DNA of 64,000 nucleotides from Atherinomorus stipes (taxonomy: Eukaryota > Chordata > Actinopteri > Atheriniformes > Atherinidae): positions 558,001-622,000 of the forward strand of contig JALJCO010010304.1 in NCBI GenBank assembly GCA_023101725.1. The letters are read 5' to 3'. Below the pieces are notes generated by a model that saw only the letters and a list, made by a program, of their open reading frames with translations, was not told the origin of the DNA and ran no database searches. Both the position numbers and the translations under genes were made by a program. Of this stretch, positions 10,213 to 21,280 are shown one piece after another. Position 1 is the stretch's first letter; every line of letters begins with the position of its first letter.

Positions 10213-10794
10213 TTATAAAGATGAGGATGGAGAGAATGATGCATCTTTGGAAGCAGCTGGAGGAGATCTGATAAAACAGGAGAAGTCTTCATATGAATGA
10301 GCGGCAGCTGTCTGTCCATACAGTAGCTGCAAGAACGATCTAATTAAGCAGCGATGGTTGCAAAAGAATATGCCAGAGGACATGATTCCAGCACCATGTG
10401 TTAGAAGTCTCAACAGCTCCAGTAAACAGGCGCTGTAAACAGACGTGCAGAGGGCTCCTACTGCTACCCAGTAAGTCCGACCTGCTGCTTTATCTTCTTC
10501 AAAAGAAAATTCTGGAACTGTAGTAAAAATAAATGAACTAATGCTGTACTTAAGAGCTTTTAAAGGAGGTGTATCATGTTTTCCAAACGTTCCAAAAATC
10601 AAATACAGGCATTTATAAGCTAAATATGTTCCCATTGCCATTATAGAAACTAATTTGATGTTAAATATTAGGTTTTTTATGCGTCTAATTTCCAACGCGG
10701 AAGTAAGATGGCTGACTGTACTGAACCAAGGACGCTCGCGACCAATCTCAACATGTTTTATGCCCATTTCATGACGTCGCCCATGAAGAGACAC
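10213..10794 (-). other. Unexplained 193-codon open frame
   Basis: A minus-strand frame free of stops for 193 codons. The first codon is GTG, so a real eukaryotic start would be the ATG at codon 10. The predicted peptide has two hydrophobic stretches, around residues 43-67 ('LIFNIKLVSIMAMGTYLAYK') and 108-128, and a Ser/Pro-rich end. I recognise no family. There is no strong codon-use signal and no adjacent exon. The DNA upstream on that strand ('cagccatcttacttccgcg') resembles material commonly found inside fish DNA transposons, so a chance frame or decayed transposon product is as likely as a gene. Confidence 0.25.
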
Positions 10795-11613
10795 TGATTC
10801 TGAAGGGTCACAGAATTGTTTTTAGCATCGGCTTTGGCACTCACATGGACGTTATTTGTAAACATTGATGGATAATCGGACTCCGATTGATGGAATAAAA
10901 CTGACCAGCCTGTTATGGAGCTGTATGCGCTCGCCGACTGGCTTCACTTTTTGCTCTTCAGAAAACAATGGGTCACATGAGCGGAAGGTTCGTCCCTCTC
11001 TATTAACAGTCTATTGCGCCTTTAACAGTGTACATTTCTGTAACCCTTCCACATGACACGGCATGCTTTATCTGTGTTCCCTCTGGGAAAACTAGTTACG
11101 AGCCGATACGATTTTCCGCACCCATTTCAGAGCTAGCTCTAATCGTGCTAAACCTACACAAAACGTGACATAACTGATGGCTCTCCACTGATTGGTCAAA
11201 GGAAATAGTCGACATATGTGTTTCGCCTCATCTAAAAATATCTGGCTCTGTTTTCGGTGACTACAAGTCACAGAGAAAACAACAACAGCAGTAACACCTC
11301 CGTATCATCCAATGCCTCCATTGTTGTGTTTACTTTACTGACTACTGTGTGGCATGGCAGTGACGTCACGACAGTCTCGACCGCGCCTACTCCACCCACT
11401 TTCAGGTAGTAGACTACTACAAAAACCTTCCCGGTCGTCTTTAGCGTGTGGTGCTGTACTGCGCAGTACCGTGCCGTGTGCAGCTGTAATGGAAAAGACC
11501 CATATGGGACCAACCCGACCCGGACCCGCTGGTGGCAATGAGGCCAAACAGGTTGATTCGGTCACAGGTTGAGACCCGACCATCACATGAATAAAGACTC
11601 GAAGGAAGCATGT
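10795..11613. other. Unassigned DNA between the open frame and a hAT MITE
   Basis: No element ends or coding signals are recognised. The stretch is moderately CpG-rich and contains overlapping short open frames on both strands around 11270-11640, none with a domain I know. It may be part of an older transposon that also contains the 10213-10794 frame. Confidence 0.5.
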
Positions 11614-11621
11614 TTTGGGTA

Positions 11622-12022
11622 TAGGGATGTAACAATATGAAAATTTAATATCACGGTTTTTGTGACCAAAATGCTCACGGTTATCATTTTTATCGTGATA
11701 TTATAGAAATACCCCCCAGCATCTTGATAAATGTCCAAAATGGGACCAAATGTCTACTTTGACCTTTTTAAAGGGGAAAAAAATCTCAAGAGAACTGTTC
11801 ATGTGGGTGCCTTTGTTGCCTTCCCCCATTTTTTTCTTAAATTACACATTGGAGAATTTGGACTGCTGCTGCTTTTCCAGCCAATGAGCAGCATCACTGG
11901 GAGTTTTTCAAAGTGTAGTAATCAATCACGGTTTAAATGATAATTCAAATTTGAAACGGTATTACTAATTGTTGGGAATTTTACCACGGTTAACCATTTT
12001 ACTGGTAATCGTTACATTCCTA
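11622..12022. mobile_element. hAT-type MITE, 401 bp
   Basis: The left terminus 'tagggatgtaacaata' and the reverse complement of the right, 'taggaatgtaacgatta', form inverted repeats typical of fish hAT elements. The flanking 8-mers 'tttgggta' (11614-11621) and 'gttgggtt' (12023-12030) agree at 6 of 8 positions, consistent with an aged 8-bp target duplication. No coding capacity is seen; the 69-codon frame inside is not a transposase. Confidence 0.72.
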
Positions 12023-15000
12023 GTTGGGTTCTGACGAGAGTTTAGCTGCTTTGGATGTCTTGATGTCCAACAGATCGCTGTTCCTGAAACAAAGGAAAAG
12101 GAATCACATGGTGGGGGGAGGGGTGGGGTGTTCAGAGTCACGTATCACAGCAAGTATGACCAGTCGGCATCCCAGAAGTCAGAGTTGATCTACTTAAGGT
12201 GACACCTGATATTTGCGGTGCAGCTTGGTGCTACCTCCATCATGTTAATAAGCTGCTGTCCTCCCAGAGAGCCCTGCTGGTCTCACTGCAGGAACCTCTG
12301 CCTGACCAGGCTCACAGGATGTGATGTCAGAAACAAAAAAGCTCGGAAAATGATTGTCAACCCGTCTGCCTGTTTAAATGACTAAAATGAAATTACAGTT
12401 GTTTTAACGTCATATTTTCAATCTCCCATTTTACAGTCAATCATTCCTTCTTCTCTTGCTGCGTCAACACATTCATTGGATCCCGTCCTGCTGTTGCTTG
12501 TTTGGGTGCACAATCATCTATTTTCCCTTGAAAGTTCAGGACTGGGTGAAAAAAGCGAACATGAGTACAACACTCCAAGTTATTCACAGGGAGCAAATTA
12601 AATACTAATTTGCTGTTGGAATTCAGCCCCAGTGGGATTTGTTTTGCCTCTAAAAGCCGAGCGAATGCACGGCTTCAGATGCTGACAGCAGGAATCGCAG
12701 CAGCAGCAAACCCACGTAACAGCTCCTGTTTACGAGCAGCTATATCTTACCGTTGAGCTGAAACTGTGACAATTTAAAGAGTTCCTTTAACAGGAAGCCT
12801 GAGCAGTAAATATGGCTGATGCAGGGGTAAAGTCAGAGGTTTCTCACCATAATAAGATTTGTTTCCACGGATTTGTGGCTCTTACAATTCTTCCTCACAG
12901 GTTCCCCTCTACACTGTTTGATCACCTAACATGAGATTACGTTATGGCTTGGGATTAACTTCCAAGGGAGCGGCCTGGCATCATAGGTGTGTCTCTCTGC
13001 ACCCTAAGAGGCTTACAGGAAAAATATGTGCTGGCTAATAACCTTATATTTTCATCCTTTTTTTGAAGAGAATCGGAGAATCTTCCCCCTCACTCCCTAA
13101 AAAGTTTGTCACATAGACGCTGATTTGTCATGGACATTCCAAATCCAGTTTTACTGTGTAATACTTCTGAACATGGCAGCTAAGCTTTAGCTTTAAGTAC
13201 GGATACACCACAGGGGAAGGGCTTTGCACAACATAGGCCTGTCAGAAGTGTTACTGAGGTATAATCGCGCATGCAGAGCAGAGTCAGTACAGAAATAAAC
13301 ATTAGCATTGTGGTCATGCAGTCTCTTACGGTTGTGTGCACAGAGAACACAGTAAAAACAAAAGAGGGTTTTTACTAAGAAAAACTACACTATATTGCCA
13401 AAAAAAAGATGTCTGCAGATACCTGAAATGAGTCGCACATGCATCGCAGTACAATCCAGAAACTACTTAGAACAGGTGTGGATGCAATTTAAACATTTTA
13501 AGTTGCCATGGTAACAGCCTGTTCTCTTATTTTAAGTGAATGTTGAAACCTGGCTGCAGAGATTTGCTCCCATTCAGTCAGCAGAGCAGCAGTGAGATCG
13601 AACAGCGATTGTGAGAGCAGGTTTTAGTTTTGGTCTTAGTACAAGTATAGCAGCGCTGAGCCTGGCAGCCTGACTGTGACGCCGGGAAGCTGCAGTCGCT
13701 GCATGCAGGATGACAAAGAAATAGTTCCAGCATGTGGCAGCGCCCAAAACCACGAATAGGACTTCCATTCTCACAGTCCTAATTAAAAGTGAACCTCAGG
13801 TCAAAAATGCACTTGCTTTAGTCACATGACTGCACGTTTATCGCGGCTGCCTTGTGTACATTCTCAGAAATAACTATGCATCGCAAACTGCGAAATGTAG
13901 CTGGTAGGGGCAGTGAAGGGGCCAGTTTAACCCTTTATTAACTGCAATAGAAATGGCCCATCTTTGCCTGTTCTGCTATTTTTGTGCATAGTGGGGTCAT
14001 TTCTTGGGATATCCTCAAGTGTTTTATTATTTTATAAACTGTACAACTTAAGCTACAAGGTTATGAATGGACAGTAATAACTTACAATGCTCTGAAAGAA
14101 TGCCATGAATATAAAAAATATACACAAATCTGAAAACAAAGTGATCCAAACCATTTCTAAATAATACTAAATTAAAATAAATAGCCTACTTCTTAACACT
14201 TCACAGGTTATTTCAGCCATTTATCTCTTTTAAGTTTTGGGATACACTCCTTTTTGGTAGCAGAGTATAAAGGCGTTTTATTGATGGATTTCAGCTTCCA
14301 GATAAAGTAGCTAATAAAGGCATTTTTTCTGCTGTGGTGTCATTTGATGGGGGTATTTCTAGGTGCTTTACCCAGAATATCTATAGCTTATATACACAAA
14401 AGGTTCTTGACCAATGAGAGGCTGAAAAATTATTAAAAGTTCAGGAATTTGTTCATAAAAACTACTAATGAACATACAAGAACTATATAAATGCAGAAAA
14501 TTATTGAACAATTATCAAGTTTCTTCAACCTGTATATTTTGAATTTATATTTTCAATTCTTTGTTTTTTTTAATCAGGTTATTTATGTGCAGAGTGCATT
14601 TTCATTTGTGCAAATACTGTATGTGCTGTAACTTGTGGTATCTTCAGAGACTATGCTGAGACTTGCCTTAATGCAAAATAAAAAATCTTAAAACAACCAA
14701 ACAAAAAAAAAACCCTAAGCTACTAATGTCATAAAAATGATCAAAAACCATACTTATCTTGCTGCCGATCTGTGGTAAATACAAGCAACTTCCTATGACA
14801 AAACTAGTTACCGTGATTTAAAAAAAACTACTGAAAACCAGTTAAAACCATGTAAAACAAAATATAAATGACAATAAATTATTCTCTCTCTATTTTCGTC
14901 ACTATTTGTCTCTCTTTATATTGTCAATCTCTTAGTCTTAGCGCCACCTTGTGTTTATGTTGCCGAACTGCGCCGCATGTAGCGACAAATCATGACGTCA

Positions 15001-15325
15001 TCGACTCGTATCGCCACAACAGCTTGAAAGGCGCAAGTCTTAGCTTTCAAATAAAAAAAGATATCGTTCAAGCTATTATAGTTTTTATTTTAGAGCAGTT
15101 AAAGCAGGATTATGCTAACAGGGAACTTCCGGCAGCCGCTCACAGCTGTTCCATTTTTTAAGGGTTAACTGGATACAAAGTGACAGGGTGAGTAGTGACA
15201 ATGATGGAAAGTTTTACTATATTTTACTGGTTAGGGGCCTTGCATACCATTTACCACATAACACCACTGCTGTAATTTATTTCTCCTGTGATCTCAAAAA
15301 CAAAGAAATGTTAAATGTTAATATC
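12023..15325. other. Unassigned DNA, 3.3 kb
   Basis: No complete element, gene or RNA is recognised. A 'cactatattgccaaaa' string near 13387 resembles Tc1 ends but has no partner. Open frames here are below 100 codons and unconvincing. The A/T-rich part from 14000 to 14900 has several short homopolymers. Confidence 0.5.
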
Positions 15326-15785
15326 GCTGGGCGATATGGCCTAAAAGAAAATCTCAGATTTTTTTCTTTTTAATTAGATTTACGATTTTTTTCCGATTAT
15401 CTCCCCTACATATTAACGAAAACAGTAAAAAAAAAAAGACAACATAAAAATAAATTTGACTTTTAATCAAAAATGAGACAAATATAAAACCTATTATTGG
15501 GATGAATAAATAAATTAATGAGATCCCCCTTGGAATCAAAATCCCAGCTGTGTTTTAAGTCACAGTTTGGTGATAGCCATGTTGTCGCTTGCTGCTACTG
15601 TTTCGTGTTGCTGTGATGATGTTGTTGTCGCTTGCCACACTGCAATGTGAAACCGATGCCTTCGGAAGCTCCAGGTAGCCAAAAATATGCCGTTACACAA
15701 AAACAAAATTTTTCTTCTTTTTTAAATCCTCTGCAACAAAAAAATTCAAAATAATTCATTCAATCGATTTTTTGCCTAGGCTTAG
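15326..15785. mobile_element. Probable hAT-like repeat ('gctgggcgatatggc')
   Basis: The start 'gctgggcgatatggcc' is a terminus frequently seen in fish genomes. The A/T-rich body ends near 'caatcgattttttgcctagg'. I cannot demonstrate matching inverted ends or a target duplication, so class and right boundary are uncertain. Confidence 0.4.
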
Positions 15786-15791
15786 GTCTTT

Positions 15792-16402
15792 GGCTGCGCT
15801 GACCAAACGTGATTTGGGCGTCAAAATCGTGTTTGGTGTGTCCGCAGCCGAAGACTGTGATGAGTTTCATCATTTACTTCAGGAGCTGCTGGTGAGCAGC
15901 ACTTTCAGCCGTCTGATCCGGCCCAGTTTAACAGCCCGCTGTCCTGATGCGGGGCAGCATTATCAGCCCATTACATCCCATCAGGACAGCAGGTCATCAA
16001 ACCACTGTTCAGAAACCGGGACAAGACACAGATCACAGTTTATCCTCCTCCGTCTTCAGATAGCGAGGAGATCCCCTGGTTTTTCTGGGTGTTTCCTCTC
16101 CTGTCAGAAAAAGTGTGTCTGTGTTATGACTCACTCTGATTGGTCGATGCCCCGCGTAAAGACGCCAAAGTTCAGATTTTCCAACTCCGGCGTCTGCCGT
16201 CCGCGACGTGGGAACGCGAGTCAAACACTCAAAATCTCAAAACTCGCCGCGCAAATCGCACGTACCCATCTGGACGCACCACGCCCACAGCTTGAAACGC
16301 GCCGCAGAGTTTTTGACGCCACCCAAACGCGCGTCGGCCATTGACTTTGCATGTAAACCTGACGCCCTTGACGCTCAAATCGCGTTTGGTGTGTACGCAG
16401 CC
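15792..16402. mobile_element. MITE with 'ggctgcg' inverted termini
   Basis: The left end 15792-15822 and the reverse complement of the right end (about 16370-16402) align over some 32 bp, both starting 'ggctgcg' and running through 'accaaacg' and 'gatttg'. The left end is itself followed by an inverted copy, so 15792-15849 is a 58-bp palindrome. No transposase is seen. It abuts a Rex3-like fragment that starts at 16403. The superfamily is not determined. Confidence 0.65.
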
Positions 16403-16661
16403 TTCCTGAGTAACCGCTCGTCATTCTGAGGGAGCTTGGATTAAAACTGCTGCTCCTCCACATTCAGAGGGACTGGATGAGGTGGCTCGGGCATTTGGTT
16501 AGGTTTTTCAGGCGTACCCCCCTGGGAGGAGGCCGAGGGTAGACCCGAAATATGCTGACATGACTTCGTCTCTCACCTAGTCTGGGAAAGCCACAGAATC
16601 CACCTGGGGGAGCTTGAGGAAGTGGCTGGGGAGTGGCTGAGAGTCTGGGCTTCTCTGCTTA

Positions 16662-17164
16662 AGGTAGCTTCATACCTCCGGATACGGACGAAATCGGCTC
16701 ATCCGTACCAAACGTTGTCTCCACTACTGGCCTACGTACCTCCGTCTGGTGTCGGCATTGTTATGAATGTTGCTCCGTACACCCTCTAGGGGGCAGTGTT
16801 GCGTTGAAATTTACCACCATCGACAATCGCGAACATGGCGTCGGTCGAGGAGGTAGTTTTGCTGCGTCTACTTCAGAGAAGGTGGAAAAAAATAAGTGAA
16901 CATGGCAGTGGCATGTCCGACCACTTAAAAGTGGTCACAGTAATTTAAACGTTTGACATTTTAAATGCCCTCTTTCTACTCTTCTTCCATTTCCATGAAT
17001 GGGTAAACTCTGACTCTACTGCTGCCATGATTTCCGGTGGTATTCGTCCAGAGCACTCCAGATTCATAAGCTATCTCGCAACAGACATACTGACGGACGA
17101 AATGACCTCTGGATACAGATGAAAGCGTCTGTATCCGTACTTACCGTAGGGACTGAATAGGGCT
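16662..17164. mobile_element. PIF/Harbinger-like element with TTA target duplication
   Basis: The insertion splits the Rex3-like fragment and is flanked by TTA (16659-16661 and 17165-17167), the 3-bp target duplication typical of PIF/Harbinger elements. Ends share an imperfect inverted motif around 'ccggatacggac' and its complement near 17135. The body contains a short open frame resembling the start of a Harbinger transposase (16835-16948). At 503 bp it cannot encode an active nuclease. Confidence 0.65.
16835..16948 (+). pseudogene. Remnant N-terminus of a Harbinger-type nuclease
   Basis: An ATG-initiated 37-codon frame begins 'MASVEEVVLLRLLQRRW'. An acidic start followed by a Leu-rich, then Arg-rich run is common at the N-terminus of HARBI1-like nucleases in fish. 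The frame stops at 16946-16948 and no catalytic DDE region follows. The assignment rests on this short pattern and on the TTA-flanked context, so it stays tentative. Confidence 0.4.
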
Positions 17165-17341
17165 TTAGGCTGCCGCCCCTGTGACCCAACCCTGGATGAG
17201 CAGCAGACGTCGGATGGTTGGATGAGTTACCTTCTTGACTGACACTATATCCTGTTGTTTACGCTCTACAAATCGGGCAACTTAATCTGGTCTGAGTTTT
17301 CTAACGTGCCCCCTACTGCAATCCTAACAAGCGTATCACTA

Positions 17342-18305
17342 GCTGGGTTTCCATTACACTTTTCGAAAAATAAAAGCGATATTTCTCAAATTTAGAAAAA
17401 GTACAATTGCGATATGTAGGTGTTTCCACTGAATGGTATAAGCCGTAATTCTGACAAAATCCTGTCCCGCCAGACTCCACTTTGAGGAGGATGGGAAATA
17501 TAAACATGTTTCAGAGCTGCTGCTCCTCATCAGATGAAAGCAGCGGATGATGATTCAGAGGTAAAGTCTGTGTGTACGGAGCCTCTGAACACATCAGCAG
17601 GGAAAAACACTCGTGTCGACTTCCAGAACAGACGCCCGAAACGTAGCACGAATTAAAAACCCCTCAGGATCAACTTCTGGAGTATGGATCTCATTTCTTG
17701 ATCTTGTATTCCACTTTTATCGGCACCAGTTCCTGACTGATGTGGTGATGCAGCTGTTGATACTAAGGCGCAGTCATACGATGTTATCCATGGTCACGTT
17801 TTATTAAATCCTGGTCACATATAATTAACATGTGGAAACGAGATAACTGAGTCGCGGTGTTACAAATATGTTCAAACGACATTAACAGCTCGTTAATACA
17901 TGAAGAACTTAAAGCATCTGTATAATGTCCTAAATGAACTCAGGTTGCTGAGTTATGGTGATTTGGGGATTTTTTAAATATGTGTGACTGATAAAACTTC
18001 CCCCATCACTCCAATTTTACAGTTAATGCTTGTAAATGATCATATTAGCCATAATTAAGTAGGAATAACTGGATTCTAACCCCCCTACGTCACACCTGAT
18101 GGTGTGTAATCGCGAAAAAAAAATGTTTTCATTACACTTATGTAAAAACTGCTTTATCGAAACGTCTGAATTTACGCCTCACGAAAGCGTAAAACTGTTT
18201 TGCAGTATTTCAGAGTTTTTTTTTCTAAATTTAGGTGTTTCCATCAGCGGTTTTTAATTGCTATATTTAGGTTTTGAGCAATTCCAGGTGAAATGGAAAC
18301 CCAGC
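17342..18305. mobile_element. TA-flanked MITE with 'gctgggtttccat' termini, 964 bp
   Basis: The terminal sequence 'gctgggtttccat' after 17341 is mirrored by 'atggaaacccagc' at 18293-18305, and TA flanks both sides (17340-17341, 18306-18307). Inner subterminal repeats with 'tttaggtgtttcca' recur near both ends. No transposase is seen. The TA target suggests a Tc1/mariner-type mobiliser, which is inference. Confidence 0.75.
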
Positions 18306-18363
18306 TACACAAGTATGTGAACAATACAGCTAATGATGGAGGCAGTTGTCTGCGCGAAGTCAG

Positions 18364-18727
18364 TAGGGGTGGCTAAAAATATCGATTAATCGATGCATCA
18401 CATATATCAATATTGAATGGGCAAATCCTCTGCATCTCTTCTGACCCATGGGGGTGTGTGCATGTGATTTACATGTATGGACGGAGGTCGGATGAGATCG
18501 TACAACAAAATGGCAAGTATTTTTCATTTTCAGATTATTTCTTGCTCAAAAATGATTAATAAAATCATGGAAATACTTAAAAATTTAGACAGAAACTGTA
18601 AATATTTGTGTATTTATACTTCTTACTGAATCAAGATCAAAGTATTTAAAACATTATTGAGTCAAATCACAACCCAAAAAAATCTAAATCAAATTGAATC
18701 GTGAGGTTCCTAACAATAACCAGCCCT
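18364..18727. mobile_element. hAT-like MITE
   Basis: The left end 'taggggtggctaaaaatatc' and the right end '...ccagccct' form a short inverted repeat. The body has 'cgattaatcgatgcatca' and 'gaatcgtgaggttcc', a combination common in fish hAT MITEs. A target duplication is not convincing. Confidence 0.55.
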
Positions 18728-19871
18728 CGAGTCGGTTTTTTGAGTTGAGGACTCATGTATGCTCAGCATGTTGTAGACGGAGCCCTCTGCATTCATTCTG
18801 TGCATATTTCAGCCATTTCCATGGAGCTTGTGGATGTGTGGACAAACAGAGCAGTACCAGCAGACACTGAGGGGCAGAGTTGCACCATATAGCTCAGATG
18901 TGCCCAGCAAAAGTAACAAAAGATTAAAAATAGGTGACACTTCAAATATTCCTTGAAGAACCATGAAATAATGAAAATTAAAACTTCTCACTGAAATATA
19001 TAATTGTTCCGTTTAGAAGGTTTTCCCCTCCAGTCATGCAATACCACCACAGCTAAAAGGACTGAAACCAATATCTCTAGAAGTGCTTATATTTTCCTTT
19101 GTTCCAAAGAAGAAGGTGTAATGCAGCCAACTGTACTCGTATCCTTCTCAGCTGTTTTTCTCTTTGTTATTTTACAGTATCATCTTTGTAAGAAGACATT
19201 TATCTGACTTCACACAGCTGGAAAACTGATGGATAATATGTTTTCTGAGCAGATACCAAACAGCAGGCCTCCATCACTATCTGGTGACACACTGTTTGCA
19301 AATAGACATCCAAGTACATACAGTTTGTGTGCAACTTTGTTCCACATGCTGTGCATCTACTGTTTACCTCACTAACACGGAGAGGGATGTTAAAACCATC
19401 ACATCTTTGCATAGGTACAAAATGCCTCTCATCCGATCAATCTTCACACTCAGCTGTTCATGTATTTTTGGATAAATATTTCTTTTTTCCTTTCACACTC
19501 ATCTGCTGTCACTTTTGTACCCCTCCCCTCTTTCCCATCTTTCAACTTTCTCTATATATTAATTTTTTTATTACAGCTGCTCATTTTTCACTTTTCATTT
19601 ATGCCCCCGTGCACCTCCTCCTTCGCTTCGGTCTTGCTATCCGTCTTCTCTCCTGGCTCCCTCCATCTCTGCAGCTGTCTGGCCAGCCAGCGAGCTGCCT
19701 CGTCAGCAGATTCAACAATGGTGGGGCCATTTTGAAATAGTTCCAATGCATTGCTAATCAGCCTCTCATTCAGCATGGATGGGATGAGGCAGCAGGTACA
19801 CACAGACCTCTATTGTAGTGGCATAAATCAAGGCCCCACATCTACAGCACTACTGATTTGAAATTACAACT
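18728..19871. other. Unassigned DNA
   Basis: No element ends or gene are recognised. Two overlapping frames between 19327 and 19740 (137 and 91 codons) are pyrimidine-rich and look like by-products of T/C-rich sequence. Confidence 0.5.
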
Positions 19872-19886
19872 ACAACTATATATATA

Positions 19887-19917
<31 letters not shown>

Positions 19918-20461
19918 GTATACACACGCAGCCGTCAACTCAAAATTATTCATACCCTCCAATTAAAGAAAATGCTCAATTCACAATAGTCATAGAAGCT
20001 AAAGAAACTAATGATAAATAAAAATTCACAAAATTATAATTGATTGATTAAAGATATTGCTTTTGAATTACTCTATGGTTGGAAATAATAATGAAAAAAG
20101 CTAATAAACAAAACTGTCCAAGGCACTTTCCAGCACCATTCCCATGGTCAATGGACCAACATAACGGTCAGCAGGTGTAGAAATCTTTTAAACATTACAG
20201 AAAACACCCGATTACAGTGATTTTCTCAAAGAGTTGCTCAGCAAAGTTTTAACTCAGAGCCTCATCATGCTTGTTTACTTGTTTTATTTTTTCTGGGTTT
20301 CTTTTTTTTAAACATTTCTTTCAAACCACAATTCAAAATCAACGTCATAATTTTCATATAATTTTTATTTATTATTACTTTAGTCAATTTCAACTTATTT
20401 AACTGACAAATGATTTTCTTTCCTTTTTTAATTGGAGGACATGAATAATTTTGAGGACAAA

Positions 20462-20530
<69 letters not shown>
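19872..20530. mobile_element. Tc1-type MITE sitting inside an AT microsatellite
   Basis: The MITE at about 19928-20464 has ends 'caaaattattcataccctcc' (19951-19970) and a mirrored 'ggaggacatgaataatttt' (20434-20452). These continue through 'aattaaa' and its complement for about 40 bp of inverted repeat. It is flanked on the left by (TA)n/(TATG)n at 19872-19925 and on the right by a (TA)n run at 20466-20528. Insertion at TA within an existing AT array, with the array later expanding, is the simplest reading. A second solo terminus of this family is at 30612. Confidence 0.7.
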
Positions 20531-20534
<4 letters not shown>

Positions 20535-20535
<1 letters not shown>

Positions 20536-21280
20536 CACACCTGTCCAACTGGTCGTTAAAGCAAATTTCTTATCAGCCAATCACGTGGCAGCAACTCATT
20601 GCATTCAGGCGTGTAGGCATGGTCAAGACAATCTGCTGCAGTTCAAACCGAGCATCAGAATGGGGAAGAAAGGGTATTTAAAGGTAGAGTCCCAAGTCCC
20701 CCAACCGTTTCTGTTTGCAAACATCAGGATTCAAACTGAGCACCCCTCCCTCTCAGGCTAATGGCCGCCTCCTTCTTCAGCCTATTCAGCTTCAAGTCTC
20801 CCCTTCAGAGCTCAGAAGCTGTTAAAAGCCAAACCAATATTAACCCTGGTTTTCCAAAGTTCACGGTCTAAAGCTTTTACCTTTTCTTCGGTGCATCTGC
20901 CGTTTTCTTTCTTTTTTTCTTCTTCCGCAGTTCGAGTGACTGGCGTCTGCTCCAATCATGAGCTAATTCCCACACAGTGTCATGCTCTTTGCTCTGTTAT
21001 TGGCTGGCGATATAAACAGAAATCTCCACCAGGAAACGTCCCAACCAGACCATTCAAAGCTAAAGAGCTAATTACAGACAGGGGGAGACAGAGTTGCATT
21101 CAAACGCACCACTGCACGCGAGTAGAGGCCCAAAGGTGCGGTTTGAGACGGATTTCACTTGCACAAGTCTAACGCCTATTTTCAGGGGGGAAACTTCGGA
21201 CTCTACCTTTAAGTGACTTTGAACGTGGCGTGGTTGTTGGTGCCAGACGGGCTGGTCTGAGTATTTCAGAGACTGCTGAA
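20535..21280 (+). pseudogene. Tc1-like transposon 5' end and transposase start, split
   Basis: The left end (20535-20681) leads to an ATG at 20660 reading 'MGKKG'. After the inserted MITE, the frame resumes at 21213 as 'DFERGVVVGARRAGLSIS'. Together these are the first residues and helix-turn-helix of a Tc1-family transposase, which would bind the element's ends. The copy stops resembling Tc1 near 21280, so the catalytic part is gone. Identification is from recall of fish Tc1 N-termini. Confidence 0.65.
20682..21208. mobile_element. TTAA-flanked MITE (family C), 527 bp
   Basis: TTAA lies at 20678-20681 and 21209-21212. The termini are perfect short inverted repeats: 'aggtagagtcc' on the left and 'ggactctacct' on the right. 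It inserted in the transposase start codon region of a Tc1-like copy. Removing it and one TTAA restores continuity of the Tc1 sequence. No transposase frame is seen inside. Confidence 0.85.

Larger units (their letters stand above)
16403..17215 (+). pseudogene. Rex3-like LINE 3' fragment, interrupted
   Basis: This is a decayed copy of the C-terminal coding end of the LINE at 2263-4557. 'gatgaggtggctcgggcat' at about 16478 matches 4292 onward, and the copy runs to 'gagtctgggcttctctgctta' (16661). A Harbinger-like insertion intervenes, then 17165-17215 continues with 'ggctgccgcccctgtgaccc' and 'ggatgagcag'. Several internal deletions and stops are present, so it is much older than the 2.3-kb copy. 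Confidence 0.8.

Noticed and set aside
13381..13410. 'cactatattgccaaaa', like a Tc1 terminus
   Set aside because: There is no matching second end or transposase within 2 kb. It is too short to call alone.
19327..19740. 137-codon plus-strand frame with hydrophobic runs
   Set aside because: The sequence is T/C-rich, which makes Phe/Leu/Ser-rich frames by composition. A second frame is also open over the same bases.
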